A DNA stretch of 64,000 bases from VBDM01 sp035519135 (GCA_035519135.1 DATIWX010000133.1:123562-187561), one strand, 5' to 3'. Shown: positions 8,058 through 15,796, numbered from the stretch's first letter. Notes: generated by a model not told the origin, from the letters alone. Made by a program: numbers and translations.

Positions 8058-9044
8058 CTAGCGCTTGACGCCCGCCGCCGTCGCTTCGAAGCTGTCCACG
8101 GGGAGACTGTGCATGGTCCTTATTTCGACGTTGTCGCGGAGCAGCCAGGAATTGCGCGCCGCACCGACCACGTCCTGACCGTCGCGCACCAGCTCGCCGC
8201 TGTCGCGCAGCAGGCCCGGCATCTGAGCGAGTGCATCGTACAGGGCGTCGCCATTCTTGCGGGTGGTATCGCGGATCTGCGCCGAAGTCTCGGAAATCGT
8301 GTCGAGCGTGGTCGCGAGCTTGCCGGTGAGAACGGGCAGCTGCTGCTCCAGCTGCGCGCTCACCCTCCCGAGCGAGCCCAGGGTCGCATCGGCCTGACGA
8401 CCGACGGTGAGTATCGTGGTATCGGCGTCGCGCATGACCTGGCGCATCTCGCGGTTGGTCTCGGGAAGCTGCTGCAGCACCGCGTTCGCTCCGGCGAGGG
8501 ATTTCCGGAAATCGCTGTTCGGCTGGTTCAGCTCTGCGATCATCTTCCGGAGATCGTTGAGCACGGGCGTGAACTGCGTCTTGAAATCGTCGATCATCTC
8601 CGCGACGCCGCGCGCCGGCACGTACTCGATCTCGTCCCCGTCGACCACCGGCTGCGCTGCCTGCCCGGGCTCCGCCGCAGGAACCAGCTGGATCGTGGCC
8701 GCGCCGATATACCCCTCGCGCAGGAGTCTCGCGCGTGAGCTCTTGGGCACCCGCGGCGTGTAGTCGCTGATGATGGACAGCTCGACCTTCACCCCGCGAT
8801 CCGAGATGTCGAGGTCGCTCACGCTGCCCACCGGAAGCCCGAACAGCCTGACCGACGTGCCCTTGCTGATCCCGAAAGCGTCGGCCGCGTGAAAGTAGAT
8901 CTTGGTATGGCGCACGAAGATGCCCTGCTTGTACCCCACCAGCAGGATCACCCCGACAACCCCGAACACCGCGGTGAGGAGAAACAGGCTCACCTTCCTG
9001 CCGATTCCGACGAAGCGCCTTGGCCTGGCAAGATCTTCCTGCAT
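8058..9044 (-). CDS. MCE/MlaD family periplasmic substrate-binding protein
   Basis: MCE proteins form hexameric rings or tubes that carry lipids or other hydrophobic molecules across the periplasm. The 328-residue product has an N-terminal membrane anchor (about 17-38, VSLFLLTAVFGVVGVILLVG), then the MCE domain with VRLFGLPVGSVSDLDI, and a long helical C-terminal region (about 165-300) that could form a coiled-coil needle. The ATG at 9044 is preceded by GGGGGA. It lies 28 bases after the degenerate ATPase gene. The 328-residue length with extended helix is closer to long MCE proteins than to E. coli MlaD (183). Confidence 0.88.
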   Translation of the reverse strand: MQEDLARPRRFVGIGRKVSLFLLTAVFGVVGVILLVGYKQGIFVRHTKIYFHAADAFGISKGTSVRLFGLPVGSVSDLDISDRGVKVELSIISDYTPRVPKSSRARLLREGYIGAATIQLVPAAEPGQAAQPVVDGDEIEYVPARGVAEMIDDFKTQFTPVLNDLRKMIAELNQPNSDFRKSLAGANAVLQQLPETNREMRQVMRDADTTILTVGRQADATLGSLGRVSAQLEQQLPVLTGKLATTLDTISETSAQIRDTTRKNGDALYDALAQMPGLLRDSGELVRDGQDVVGAARNSWLLRDNVEIRTMHSLPVDSFEATAAGVKR

Positions 9045-9072
9045 GACATCCCCCCTCGATAGGAATTGCGCC

Positions 9073-9690
9073 CTACGGCTGTTCGTCCGCAACCTCCAGT
9101 CGCACGAACGTGCCCCCCGGACAACGCTCCAGATAGACTGCGGGAAAGCGCGCCGCGGCCGCTCGTCCCGCGGAATCCAGGCCGCGCTGCTGCTCCTCGG
9201 CCAGCACCAGGTCCGGATTCTCGAGCGCTATCCTGACATAGGCGGTGAGTTTCTTCTCGTATGGAGTCATTCGCTCGGGCAGCTTGGCGAGCAAGTCCCC
9301 CGGATCGGCCCCGAGCTCCTCGAGTATGCCCTTCACCCGAGCGGCAACCCCGGACAGCCGCCGCGGCTGATGGAACCCGATCGGCAGCACGATATTCTCC
9401 CAGGCGTTGAGGTTGCTGAGCAGCCCGCCGTCGGCCGGGAGGAACGCGATCCGGTCCCTCAGGGCCGCGCGCCCCGCGGGCCGGAGCCCGTCGACGTCGA
9501 CGCCCAGCAGCACCAGTCTGGTCTGCGGCTCGGACCTCACCTCCAGGACTGCGCTGACCAGTCGCTTCCTTTGCGATTCGCTCATGGCCCCGGCGCTGTG
9601 GCTCCCCCCCAGCGGAATCCTGACGGCGCACTCGCCGCGGCCGGCGGCGGGCTCGTATCCGAGTGCCAGGCCCTGGGCCCCGGTGCTCAC
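9073..9690 (-). CDS. Degenerate ABC transporter ATPase-like protein lacking the Walker A motif
   Basis: A 205-residue protein occupying the MlaF position between permease and MCE genes. It can be aligned by eye to MlaF: IAFLPADGGLLSNLNAWENI replaces the Q-loop region, PERMTPYEKKLTAYVRIALE the signature region, and NPDLVLAEE the Walker B segment. No GxxxxGK[ST] is present; the equivalent stretch reads GGSHSAGAMSESQ, so the P-loop lysine is missing. The LSGG signature, the Walker B aspartate and the switch histidine are also gone. It is about 50 residues shorter than a normal ATPase. The frame is fully open and the GTG start overlaps the permease stop (GTGA), which argues for a kept, non-hydrolytic protein and against a recent pseudogene. 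Confidence 0.7.
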   Translation of the reverse strand: MSTGAQGLALGYEPAAGRGECAVRIPLGGSHSAGAMSESQRKRLVSAVLEVRSEPQTRLVLLGVDVDGLRPAGRAALRDRIAFLPADGGLLSNLNAWENIVLPIGFHQPRRLSGVAARVKGILEELGADPGDLLAKLPERMTPYEKKLTAYVRIALENPDLVLAEEQQRGLDSAGRAAAARFPAVYLERCPGGTFVRLEVADEQP

Positions 9691-10463
9691 AGCTTGGCGG
9701 TCACCAGACCGAAGAACGCCTGGCCGAACACCAGGTAGGCGAACACCACGTTCAGGAGCAACACCAGCAGCGTGCTCTGCGTCACACCGTTGATCGCGGC
9801 CTTGGGAACCGCGTTGATCGACGTGCCCGGTGGGTGCAGGCCGTGATAGCAGCACACCAGCGCAATCGCCGCGCCGAAGAGAAAGCTCTTGATCACGGAG
9901 TAGATGAAGTCGACGGGACTCGTCAGGGCGAAGAACTCGCCGGTGAGCTCGCGCAGCGACGCGTCGATGGTGAGCGAGCTCAGCAGCATTCCCCCGCCCA
10001 CGGCGATCACCTGCACATAGACGGTCAGCGCCGCGGTCGACACGGCGATCCCGACGACGCGAGGCACCACCAGATAGTCGCGGGGATCGATGCGCATCTG
10101 CCGCAGATTCGCCACCTCTCCCGAGATGTGCATCAGCGCGAGCTCGGTCGTGACCGCCGTGCCGCTTCGCTGGATCACGAGGACCGCGGCGATCAGGGGC
10201 CCCACTTCGCGCAGCACCACCCACACCAATATCTTCACCGCGAGCGCCGCGTTCGCCTCGAGCACGTCGATGACGTAGGCGATGATGAACGTGCCGATGA
10301 ACGCGCCGCGCAGGACGATCCCCGCGGTGGCGCTCGCGCCGGTGAAGTAGATCTGGCGGGTCAGCGATTCCGCGACGGGAGGCTTCGCCAGTACCGGCAG
10401 CCGGCTCAGCACATACCCGGCGAGCCGCATGCAGCCTTCGAACTCGCGATAGACGCCGATCAT
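9687..10463 (-). CDS. MlaE-type ABC transporter permease
   Basis: Inner-membrane permease of an MCE transport system. The 258-residue protein has about five hydrophobic segments and the MlaE hallmarks VLREVGPLIAAVLVIQRSGT and DPRDYLVVPRV. The usual GRVGAAIAAELG segment is altered to QRSGTAVTTELA, so this is a diverged member. The ATG at 10463 is chosen (GGAG 10 bases upstream) over a TTG at 10493 that would lie in the -10 region. Its stop overlaps the GTG of the ATPase-like gene. It is the first gene of an eight-gene run down to position 3154. Confidence 0.85.
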   Translation of the reverse strand: MIGVYREFEGCMRLAGYVLSRLPVLAKPPVAESLTRQIYFTGASATAGIVLRGAFIGTFIIAYVIDVLEANAALAVKILVWVVLREVGPLIAAVLVIQRSGTAVTTELALMHISGEVANLRQMRIDPRDYLVVPRVVGIAVSTAALTVYVQVIAVGGGMLLSSLTIDASLRELTGEFFALTSPVDFIYSVIKSFLFGAAIALVCCYHGLHPPGTSINAVPKAAINGVTQSTLLVLLLNVVFAYLVFGQAFFGLVTAKL

Positions 10464-10493
10464 GTGCCCTGGCTCCGGAGTTGCCGCGGCCAA

Positions 10494-10499
10494 ATTCTA
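10494..10499 (-). promoter_or_regulatory. Possible -10 box for the MCE/EutA/cupin operon
   Basis: TAGAAT on the minus strand, one mismatch from TATAAT, 31 bases upstream of the permease ATG and just after the stop of the preceding BKACE gene. No convincing -35 hexamer is seen 16-18 bases upstream, so an activator or read-through from 10571 is possible. Confidence 0.3.
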
Positions 10500-10570
10500 G
10501 CGCCATACCGCCTGCGAGCGCAGCGATCGGGCGCGAAACCGAAAAGTAAGGCTCACCCTCGACTGAGAGG

Positions 10571-11380
10571 CTAGGCCCTGCCGATTGCGGCGCGTGCTTC
10601 GGCCGGCGTGGCGATCCGTCGCCCCAGGGCCTGGCACAGCTTCGCCATGCGCTCGACGAGATAGGCATTCGAAGGCGCGGGACGCGATTCGTCGAAGTCG
10701 AGCACCGAGTCCTCGAACCCGACGCGCACGTGGCCGCCGAGCTCGACGGCGAGCGCGCGCAAGCCCAGCGCGTGGCGACCGCCACGCGCGATCCACCAGT
10801 GCGATTGCGGCGGCAGGGCGGCGGCAAGCTGCATCATCTTCGCCACCCCCTCCCTCATTGACGAAGGGTCGGCAAGGATGAGACCGAAACACGCCGGCGC
10901 CGCGACGTCCCCCGAGCGAATCAGCCCCATCGCGCCGTCCAGCATTCCCTCGTCGTAGACCGACAGCTCCGGGCAGACGCCGTGGCGGCGCACCTGCCGC
11001 GCCATCTCGTGCACGCCCTCGCGGGCCGCGGCGTCGTCGCCGCGGAACGCGTCGAGCGGCAAGGACACCATCTCGGGCTTGAGAACGACCGGCTCGACCG
11101 CCTGCTCGACGGTAAACCCTTTCGTGCCGAGCGAAATCTGCAGGACCATGTCGCAGGAGTTGCGAATGCGGTCGGTGATCTCGCGGTACACCTCGAGCGA
11201 CTGCGTCGGGCTGCCGTCGGGATTGCGCGCGTGCAGATGGGCGATGGATGCGCCGGCCGCGGCGCAGCGGGCGACCTCCGCCGCGATCTCGGCCGGCGAG
11301 AGCGGAATCGCCGGATTGTCGCGCTTCAGCTTGCGGGCGCCCGTCGGCGCCACCATGATCATCACCGGCGGCAGGCTCAC
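10571..11380 (-). CDS. BKACE-family enzyme (3-keto-5-aminohexanoate cleavage-like)
   Basis: BKACE enzymes are zinc-dependent and cleave or condense beta-keto acids with acetyl-CoA. The 269-residue product shows the family start VAPTGARK, the zinc-binding HLHAR with His48 and His50, DGSPTQSLEVYREI, and the C-terminal GFEDSVLDF that contributes the third zinc ligand. The GTG start at 11380 overlaps the stop of the small aconitase-family subunit (GTGA). As the last gene of the GntR-controlled operon it probably performs a C-C bond cleavage after the hydro-lyase step. The actual beta-keto acid is not predictable from sequence. Confidence 0.87.
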   Translation of the reverse strand: MSLPPVMIMVAPTGARKLKRDNPAIPLSPAEIAAEVARCAAAGASIAHLHARNPDGSPTQSLEVYREITDRIRNSCDMVLQISLGTKGFTVEQAVEPVVLKPEMVSLPLDAFRGDDAAAREGVHEMARQVRRHGVCPELSVYDEGMLDGAMGLIRSGDVAAPACFGLILADPSSMREGVAKMMQLAAALPPQSHWWIARGGRHALGLRALAVELGGHVRVGFEDSVLDFDESRPAPSNAYLVERMAKLCQALGRRIATPAEARAAIGRA

Positions 11381-11925
11381 GGCTTCACCGTCTCCCCGGC
11401 CGCCTGCTCGGGATGATCGCGCAGCCACGCGGTGAGAGCGCCGCGCGCGCCGCCGCTGGCCGCGAGCTCGCGCAGGATGGGCGACATCGCCGGGAATTGC
11501 TTCACGCTGCCGCGCGTCAGATTGCGCGCCCCGCCCGTGGAGAAGTCGACTTCGATTTCGTCGCCGGTGGCCGCGAACGCCGCGGCGCCTTCGCAACCGA
11601 CGAGCACCGGAAGACCCTCGGCGACGGCACGCCGCATCGCCTTGTAGGGCATCGAGGTGCACAGGACGCTCATCTTCAGCGCCGTCATGGCGATGAAGCC
11701 CTGGATGTGCGTCTTGCCGCAAGCGAAGTCGCGGCCGGCGATGATGAAGTCGCCGGGCTTCACGCGCTCGCGGAATCCGGGGTCGAAGCCTTCGAAGAGA
11801 TGCGGGATGAGCGCCTGCGGGTCGTTCACGCGCTGAATGGCGAGACGAAACGGCATGATGCCCTCGTCGAGCGGCAGATGGTCGCCGTAGACATGACAGC
11901 GGCCCCGGCGCACGAGCGCAGCCAT
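11377..11925 (-). CDS. Divergent aconitase-family small subunit (LeuD-like)
   Basis: Swivel domain of a two-subunit hydro-lyase. The 182-residue protein starts CHVYGDHLPLDEGIMPFRL, the counterpart of the GDNINTDxIIP motif, and has AGRDFACGKTHIQGFIAM where isopropylmalate dehydratases have GRNFGCGSSREHAPWAL. The SSRE residues that bind the substrate carboxylate are therefore replaced by KTHI. Its ATG overlaps the large-subunit stop by one base (TGATG). The partner also shows changed active-site residues, so the pair probably acts on a substrate other than isopropylmalate or citrate, or on another face of a similar acid. A biosynthetic LeuD role is unlikely. Confidence 0.75.
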   Translation of the reverse strand: MAALVRRGRCHVYGDHLPLDEGIMPFRLAIQRVNDPQALIPHLFEGFDPGFRERVKPGDFIIAGRDFACGKTHIQGFIAMTALKMSVLCTSMPYKAMRRAVAEGLPVLVGCEGAAAFAATGDEIEVDFSTGGARNLTRGSVKQFPAMSPILRELAASGGARGALTAWLRDHPEQAAGETVKP

Positions 11926-13223
11926 CAGCGCGCGCTCCCGCGGAACGAGCGCGGGTCGACGATGCAGCCGGCGATCGCGGACGCCGCCACGGTGAACGGG
12001 CTGCCGAGGTACGCGGCGCCGTCCTTGGCGCCGAAGCGCGCCTCGTGGTTCGTCGCCGCGGTCGAGATGGAGACCTCGCCGGAGCCGAGCGGCCCCATGA
12101 CACCGCCGGCACACGGTCCGCACCCCGGCGGCAACAGCACCGCGCCGGCATCGAGAAAGACCTGCGTGAGGCCGTCGTCGGCGAGGCGCCGCGCCGTCTC
12201 GGTGGTGCCCGGCACCACGAACATGCGGACTCCGTCGGGGAGCGAGCGGCCGCGCATCAGCGAGGCGGCGTCGACGAAGTCCTGGTACATGCCCGAGCCG
12301 CACGAGCCGAGAAAGGCGTGATCGATGCGCTGGCCCGCGACGCTGCCGGCCGGCGCGGCGCGCTCCGGGCCGCCCGGCAACGCGACCTGCGGCTCGACCT
12401 TCGCCAGGTCGATCGTGATCCGGGCTTCATAGGCCGCATCCGCGTCGCTCAGGAAGTCGGGCGCTCCGGCAGTGTCGATCCCGGGCGGCGGCGCGCCGAA
12501 CAGCACGTTCGCGACGCCGAGCTCGGTGATGGAGCTGCAAAGCGCCACCCGGGCCGCAAGATCGAGCCGCTGCAGGCCCGGGCCGGTGAACTCGATCACG
12601 CGGTAGTCGTACGCGACATTCCACGTGCCCTCCGCAAACCCGTGCGCGAGAAGGAAACCGACATCCCTCGCATGGGAGCCCGCCGGCAGGACACCCTCCA
12701 GGCGCACGCACAGCGTGTGCGGAACGATGGTCCACAGCGTGCCGGTCGCGAGCACCGTGGTGATCTCGGGGCCGGCGCCCACTGCGAGCGCGCCGAGCGC
12801 GCCGAAGTTGGTGCAGTGCATGTCGTAGGCGAAGAGGAACATGCCCGGGCGGATCAGGCCGTTCTCCATGGGGAAGAGATGGCCGTGCCCGCCGCGGCCG
12901 ACGTCGAACATGCGGCCGGTTTCCCACGATTTGGCGATGCGGCGGATGCTCCGTCCCCGCTCGACCGCGCGCGGCGTCGTATAAGCCACCTCGTGGTCGG
13001 TGACGAAAACCAGCCGCTCGGGATCGCGCACGCGGCCGTAGCCGAGCGCTGTGAGCTGCTCGTAGGCGGTCTCGACGTAGCCGTCGTGGATGATCACCAG
13101 CTCGGGCCGGGGGTGGACGACCTCGCCCGGCTCCACCCGGGCGCGCCCGGAGGCCCGCGCGAGGATTTTCTGCGCGGCCGTCAGCCCGCCCGCGGACCGC
13201 TCAGCGCCTGTTGCGGCCGCCAT
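11925..13223 (-). CDS. Divergent aconitase-family large subunit (LeuC-like)
   Basis: Iron-sulfur hydro-lyase subunit of 432 residues. The [4Fe-4S] ligands are visible as Cys308 (GSCGSG) and Cys368/Cys371 (PPGCGPCAGG), followed by STAATNHEARFG and YLGSPFTVAASA. The substrate loop that reads GDSHTxTxGAFGA in LeuC is here YDMHCTNFGALGA (about 133-145), so the serine is lost while Asp and His remain. The start at 13223 overlaps the 3' end of the GntR gene by 23 bases. Together with the small subunit it forms a catabolic-looking pair under control of the adjacent regulator. Confidence 0.82.
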   Translation of the reverse strand: MAAATGAERSAGGLTAAQKILARASGRARVEPGEVVHPRPELVIIHDGYVETAYEQLTALGYGRVRDPERLVFVTDHEVAYTTPRAVERGRSIRRIAKSWETGRMFDVGRGGHGHLFPMENGLIRPGMFLFAYDMHCTNFGALGALAVGAGPEITTVLATGTLWTIVPHTLCVRLEGVLPAGSHARDVGFLLAHGFAEGTWNVAYDYRVIEFTGPGLQRLDLAARVALCSSITELGVANVLFGAPPPGIDTAGAPDFLSDADAAYEARITIDLAKVEPQVALPGGPERAAPAGSVAGQRIDHAFLGSCGSGMYQDFVDAASLMRGRSLPDGVRMFVVPGTTETARRLADDGLTQVFLDAGAVLLPPGCGPCAGGVMGPLGSGEVSISTAATNHEARFGAKDGAAYLGSPFTVAASAIAGCIVDPRSFRGSAR

Positions 13224-13926
13224 CGGCTTTCTCCCGGCTGTCGATGAACGCGCGCAGCGCGTACATCGCCATCGCCTTGGAATGCTCGTTGTAGAGAATC
13301 ACCCCGGCGCGCGCCGCCTCGGGATTGCGATTGCGGATCGCCGTGGAAAGCGCGCGCAATTCGCCGATGCTTTCAGCCGGTCGCCCGGGAATCATGAGCG
13401 AGGAAGACCAGAGGAAGCTCAAACGCACGTTGAGCTGCTGGAAATACGCGGCCAGCATGCCGTTGTTCGCCCCGCTGGCGAACGCTTCGAACATGGCGCT
13501 TTTCGCCATGCGTATGCGGGTGCGCTCCTTGGAGCGCAGCGACGCGTCCATGCTCTCGATCGCGCGCTCGAAGCGCTCGATCTGCGCCGCCGTCCCGTGC
13601 CTGGCGAAGCGCTCGGCGATCAGCGTCTCCAGCGCCAGGCGCACCTCCCACAGCTCGAGGACGGCAGGCACGCTCAGCATGCGCACCACCGCCCCTCGGT
13701 TGGGATGGAGATCGAGCAGCCCTTCCGCCTCGAGCTGGCGCAGCGTCTCGCGGATCGACGGCCTGCTCGCCTTCAGGCGTTCGGACAGCTCGCGTTCCGT
13801 CAGGCGGTCGCCGGGCTTGTACGTTCCGTTCGTAATCAGACTGCATAGCTTGCGCGACAGCGTCTCCCGCATGAGGCGTGCGCTGGATTGCCGGCTGCCC
13901 GCCCTGCCTGCGGCACGGGTACCCAT
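13201..13926 (-). CDS. GntR family transcriptional regulator, FCD (FadR-C) type
   Basis: A 241-residue regulator: winged helix-turn-helix at about 20-85 (LTERELSERLKASRPSIRET followed by LRQLEAEGLL) and an all-helical FCD ligand domain after about residue 95, which in this subfamily binds organic acids via a metal. The ATG at 13926 follows the HbpS stop by 14 bases, so it is inside the operon it probably controls. Two copies of an 11-bp TNGT-N3-ACNA palindrome, the known recognition pattern of FadR-type GntR proteins, lie at 14890-14900 and 15786-15796. The ligand is likely a pathway acid or intermediate. Confidence 0.88.
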   Translation of the reverse strand: MGTRAAGRAGSRQSSARLMRETLSRKLCSLITNGTYKPGDRLTERELSERLKASRPSIRETLRQLEAEGLLDLHPNRGAVVRMLSVPAVLELWEVRLALETLIAERFARHGTAAQIERFERAIESMDASLRSKERTRIRMAKSAMFEAFASGANNGMLAAYFQQLNVRLSFLWSSSLMIPGRPAESIGELRALSTAIRNRNPEAARAGVILYNEHSKAMAMYALRAFIDSREKADGGRNRR

Positions 13927-13940
13927 GCTCGCCCCGGCGC

Positions 13941-14378
13941 CTACCCGAGGTCGGCCTTGAAGCCGCACGCCTCGATTGCCTCGACGGCGACCGCTTCGTC
14001 GTTCTCGCCCGAGTCGCCGGTAACGCCCAGCGCGCCCATCAGTTCGCCGCCCTCACGCTCCCGGATCAGGACGCCGCCCAGCGCCGGGATGAAGCGGCCG
14101 TGCGACGCGGCGGCGAGCGAATCCACGAAATGCGGCCGGTTCTTCGTCATGCGGTCTTCCACGAAGCGCGTGGAGTGCCCCAGCGCCATGCAGGTCCACG
14201 CCTTGCCGAACGCGATCTCGAAACGGAAGGTGCTGGAGTCGTCCTCGCGCTGGGCGCTGACGAGGTGCCCGCTGCGGTCGACCACGCAGTAGGTGAGCGG
14301 AAGATGGCCGTGCCTGCGGGCGAGCTGGATCGCGGTGGCAATGAGCCGGTTGGCCGTTTCGAGATTGATGCTCTTCAT
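13941..14378 (-). CDS. HbpS/GlcG-like (DUF336) protein
   Basis: A 145-residue member of the GlcG/HbpS family, small octameric proteins that bind haem or small molecules and are common in catabolic operons without a settled biochemical role. It contains the typical ending of GGVLIREREGGELMGALGVT followed by a Gly-Asp-rich turn. No signal peptide is present, unlike secreted HbpS. It lies between the VOC gene (14 bases upstream) and the GntR gene (14 bases downstream). The ATG at 14378 is the only start that avoids the upstream gene. Confidence 0.8.
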   Translation of the reverse strand: MKSINLETANRLIATAIQLARRHGHLPLTYCVVDRSGHLVSAQREDDSSTFRFEIAFGKAWTCMALGHSTRFVEDRMTKNRPHFVDSLAAASHGRFIPALGGVLIREREGGELMGALGVTGDSGENDEAVAVEAIEACGFKADLG

Positions 14379-14392
14379 GCGCCGCCATCGCC

Positions 14393-14833
14393 CTACTTCT
14401 TGTCTCCGGCCTTCGGCCCGCCTCCGGTATTGGTCTTGGACACCTTCTCGGGCTCGGTGACGAATCCCTGGGCGGTAACCTCGAAGATCAGGTTGTCGAC
14501 GTCGCGGTACTTCTGGTGGTCCAGGCCGCCGGGCCACATGTACTTGCCGCCGGCGGCCTCGATGGCGGCCCGCGCCTTCGCATGGTCTTCAACCTCGAAG
14601 CCGATGTGGTGCAGACCGACGAAATCCTTTCCGAAGTCCTCGCCGGCGTAGTCGTCGGTCTTGAACTTGATGATGGTGATGTTCATCACCCCGTCGGTCA
14701 GGTAGACGCCGGCGGCGCCGACGTGGTTCGGATTGATCTCGCCGATCTTCCTCATGCCGAAGGCCTTGATGTAGAAGTCCGCCGTTTTCCAGGGATCGGC
14801 GCTGGCGATGCCGAGGTGACGCAGCTTGGCCAT
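14393..14833 (-). CDS. VOC (glyoxalase/bleomycin resistance) family protein
   Basis: A 146-residue metalloenzyme-like protein with a pair of beta-alpha-beta-beta-beta units. It begins RHLGIASADPWKTADFYIKA, with a metal-ligand His, and has GLHHIGFEVEDHAKARAAIE in the second half. The Lys/Gly-rich tail is probably disordered. It is the first gene of the minus-strand operon, with GGAGAG just upstream of the ATG, and its promoter carries a GntR-type operator. Substrates in this fold range from glyoxylase thioesters to catechols, so the reaction is not fixed by sequence. Confidence 0.85.
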   Translation of the reverse strand: MAKLRHLGIASADPWKTADFYIKAFGMRKIGEINPNHVGAAGVYLTDGVMNITIIKFKTDDYAGEDFGKDFVGLHHIGFEVEDHAKARAAIEAAGGKYMWPGGLDHQKYRDVDNLIFEVTAQGFVTEPEKVSKTNTGGGPKAGDKK

Positions 14834-14856
14834 GGGTGCTCTCCAGATTGGCGAGG

Positions 14857-14885
14857 ATGTTGCGGCAGGCGACGTGCGTTGTCAA
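14857..14885 (-). promoter_or_regulatory. Promoter of the VOC-HbpS-gntR-leuCD-like-BKACE operon
   Basis: On the minus strand a perfect TTGACA (14880-14885) is followed after 17 bases by CAACAT (14857-14862). The -10 is weak, as expected of a regulated promoter. The GntR-type operator ends 4 bases upstream of the -35. The same operator/TTGACA order is repeated at 15786-15828. Confidence 0.5.
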
Positions 14886-14889
14886 GAAA

Positions 14890-14900
14890 TTGTCTTACAA
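14890..14900. promoter_or_regulatory. GntR/FadR-type operator, copy 1
   Basis: TTGTCTTACAA matches the FadR-subfamily pattern TNGT-N3-ACNA at every fixed position. It lies in the 101-base divergent region, next to the -35 of the minus-strand operon and over the likely -10 area (TACAAT, 14896-14901) of the plus-strand gene at 14935. The reverse complement of 14889-14903 is identical to 15783-15797. Confidence 0.6.
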
Positions 14901-14934
14901 TCCAGCTACCACAGATCACCGCAGAGGAGCGGCC

Positions 14935-15702
14935 ATGGGCGCATACGGATGGAAAGCGACGATCGGATTCATCGGGCCGCCGCGCACCAACGAAACCGTG
15001 CTGCACGAAGCGTTCCGGCTGGCCCCGCCGGGCGTGTCGTGGTGCTGGTCCACCATGGGGCTGCCGGAATTCGGGCAATACCAGTTCGACGAGGCGCTGG
15101 GCCTCGCCCATGTCTGCGCGAAGGAGCTCGCCAACCGGGAAGTGAGCGTCATCGTGATGACGGGAATTCCTCTCATGACCTCCAAGGGCGCGCCCTACCA
15201 CGAGCGGCTGGAGCGCGAGCTCGCGGATGCCGTCGGTCGGCGCGTGCCGGTCACGACCGATATCCACTGCGTGATTGCGGCGCTCCGGGCGCTGAAGCTG
15301 GAGCGCATCGCGGTGGCGTCGATCTACCAGCGCTACATCCAGGACAACATGATTCGCTACTTCGAGCACTACGGCGTGCGCACACTGGCGGACGAGGCTC
15401 TCGAGTACGCGCTCGCCGACTGCATGAAGCGCCCCACCATGACCACCGCCTACGAATCGGCCCGTCGCGCGCTCGACAAGGCGCCGCAGGCGCAGGGGCT
15501 CTTCATCGCCTGTCCGCAGTGGCCCGTCATCGATCACATCGTCCGCCTCGAGGAGGAGAGCGGCAAGCCGGTCCTGACTCACCTCACCGCCATCCTCTGG
15601 GGCGGGCTGAGCCGGATCGGCGCGAGGATTCCCTTCTCCGGCTACGGAGAGCTGCTCAGCCGCTGGCCCGCCTGGGCGGACATTCAGGCAGCTCACGCAT
15701 GA
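14935..15702 (+). CDS. Asp/Glu racemase superfamily enzyme (maleate isomerase / arylmalonate decarboxylase-like)
   Basis: A 255-residue enzyme of the Asp/Glu racemase fold, whose members racemise, isomerise or decarboxylate dicarboxylic acids through cysteine chemistry. The second catalytic cysteine is present as Cys193 in LFIACPQWPVIDH. At the first cysteine position (about 76-81) the sequence reads TGIPLM with no Cys, the single-cysteine pattern of arylmalonate decarboxylase. GAGGAG stands before the ATG. It faces the hydro-lyase operon across a GntR-type operator, so isomerisation or decarboxylation of an unsaturated or substituted dicarboxylate would fit. The exact reaction is open. Confidence 0.78.
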   Translation: MGAYGWKATIGFIGPPRTNETVLHEAFRLAPPGVSWCWSTMGLPEFGQYQFDEALGLAHVCAKELANREVSVIVMTGIPLMTSKGAPYHERLERELADAVGRRVPVTTDIHCVIAALRALKLERIAVASIYQRYIQDNMIRYFEHYGVRTLADEALEYALADCMKRPTMTTAYESARRALDKAPQAQGLFIACPQWPVIDHIVRLEEESGKPVLTHLTAILWGGLSRIGARIPFSGYGELLSRWPAWADIQAAHA

Positions 15703-15785
15703 GGCGGCCGTAGCCCTGCAGCGGACACCGAAAGCCCAGACGCCTCTGGATTTCCCAGCTCTGCGCCGGGACAACCAGTTACGGA

Positions 15786-15796
15786 TTGTAAGACAA
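15786..15796. promoter_or_regulatory. GntR/FadR-type operator, copy 2
   Basis: TTGTAAGACAA, the exact reverse complement of the site at 14890-14900. Identity extends to 15 bases (GGATTGTAAGACAAT, 15783-15797). It lies 2 bases upstream of a TTGACA -35 that precedes the Bug gene at 15855. Confidence 0.6.
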
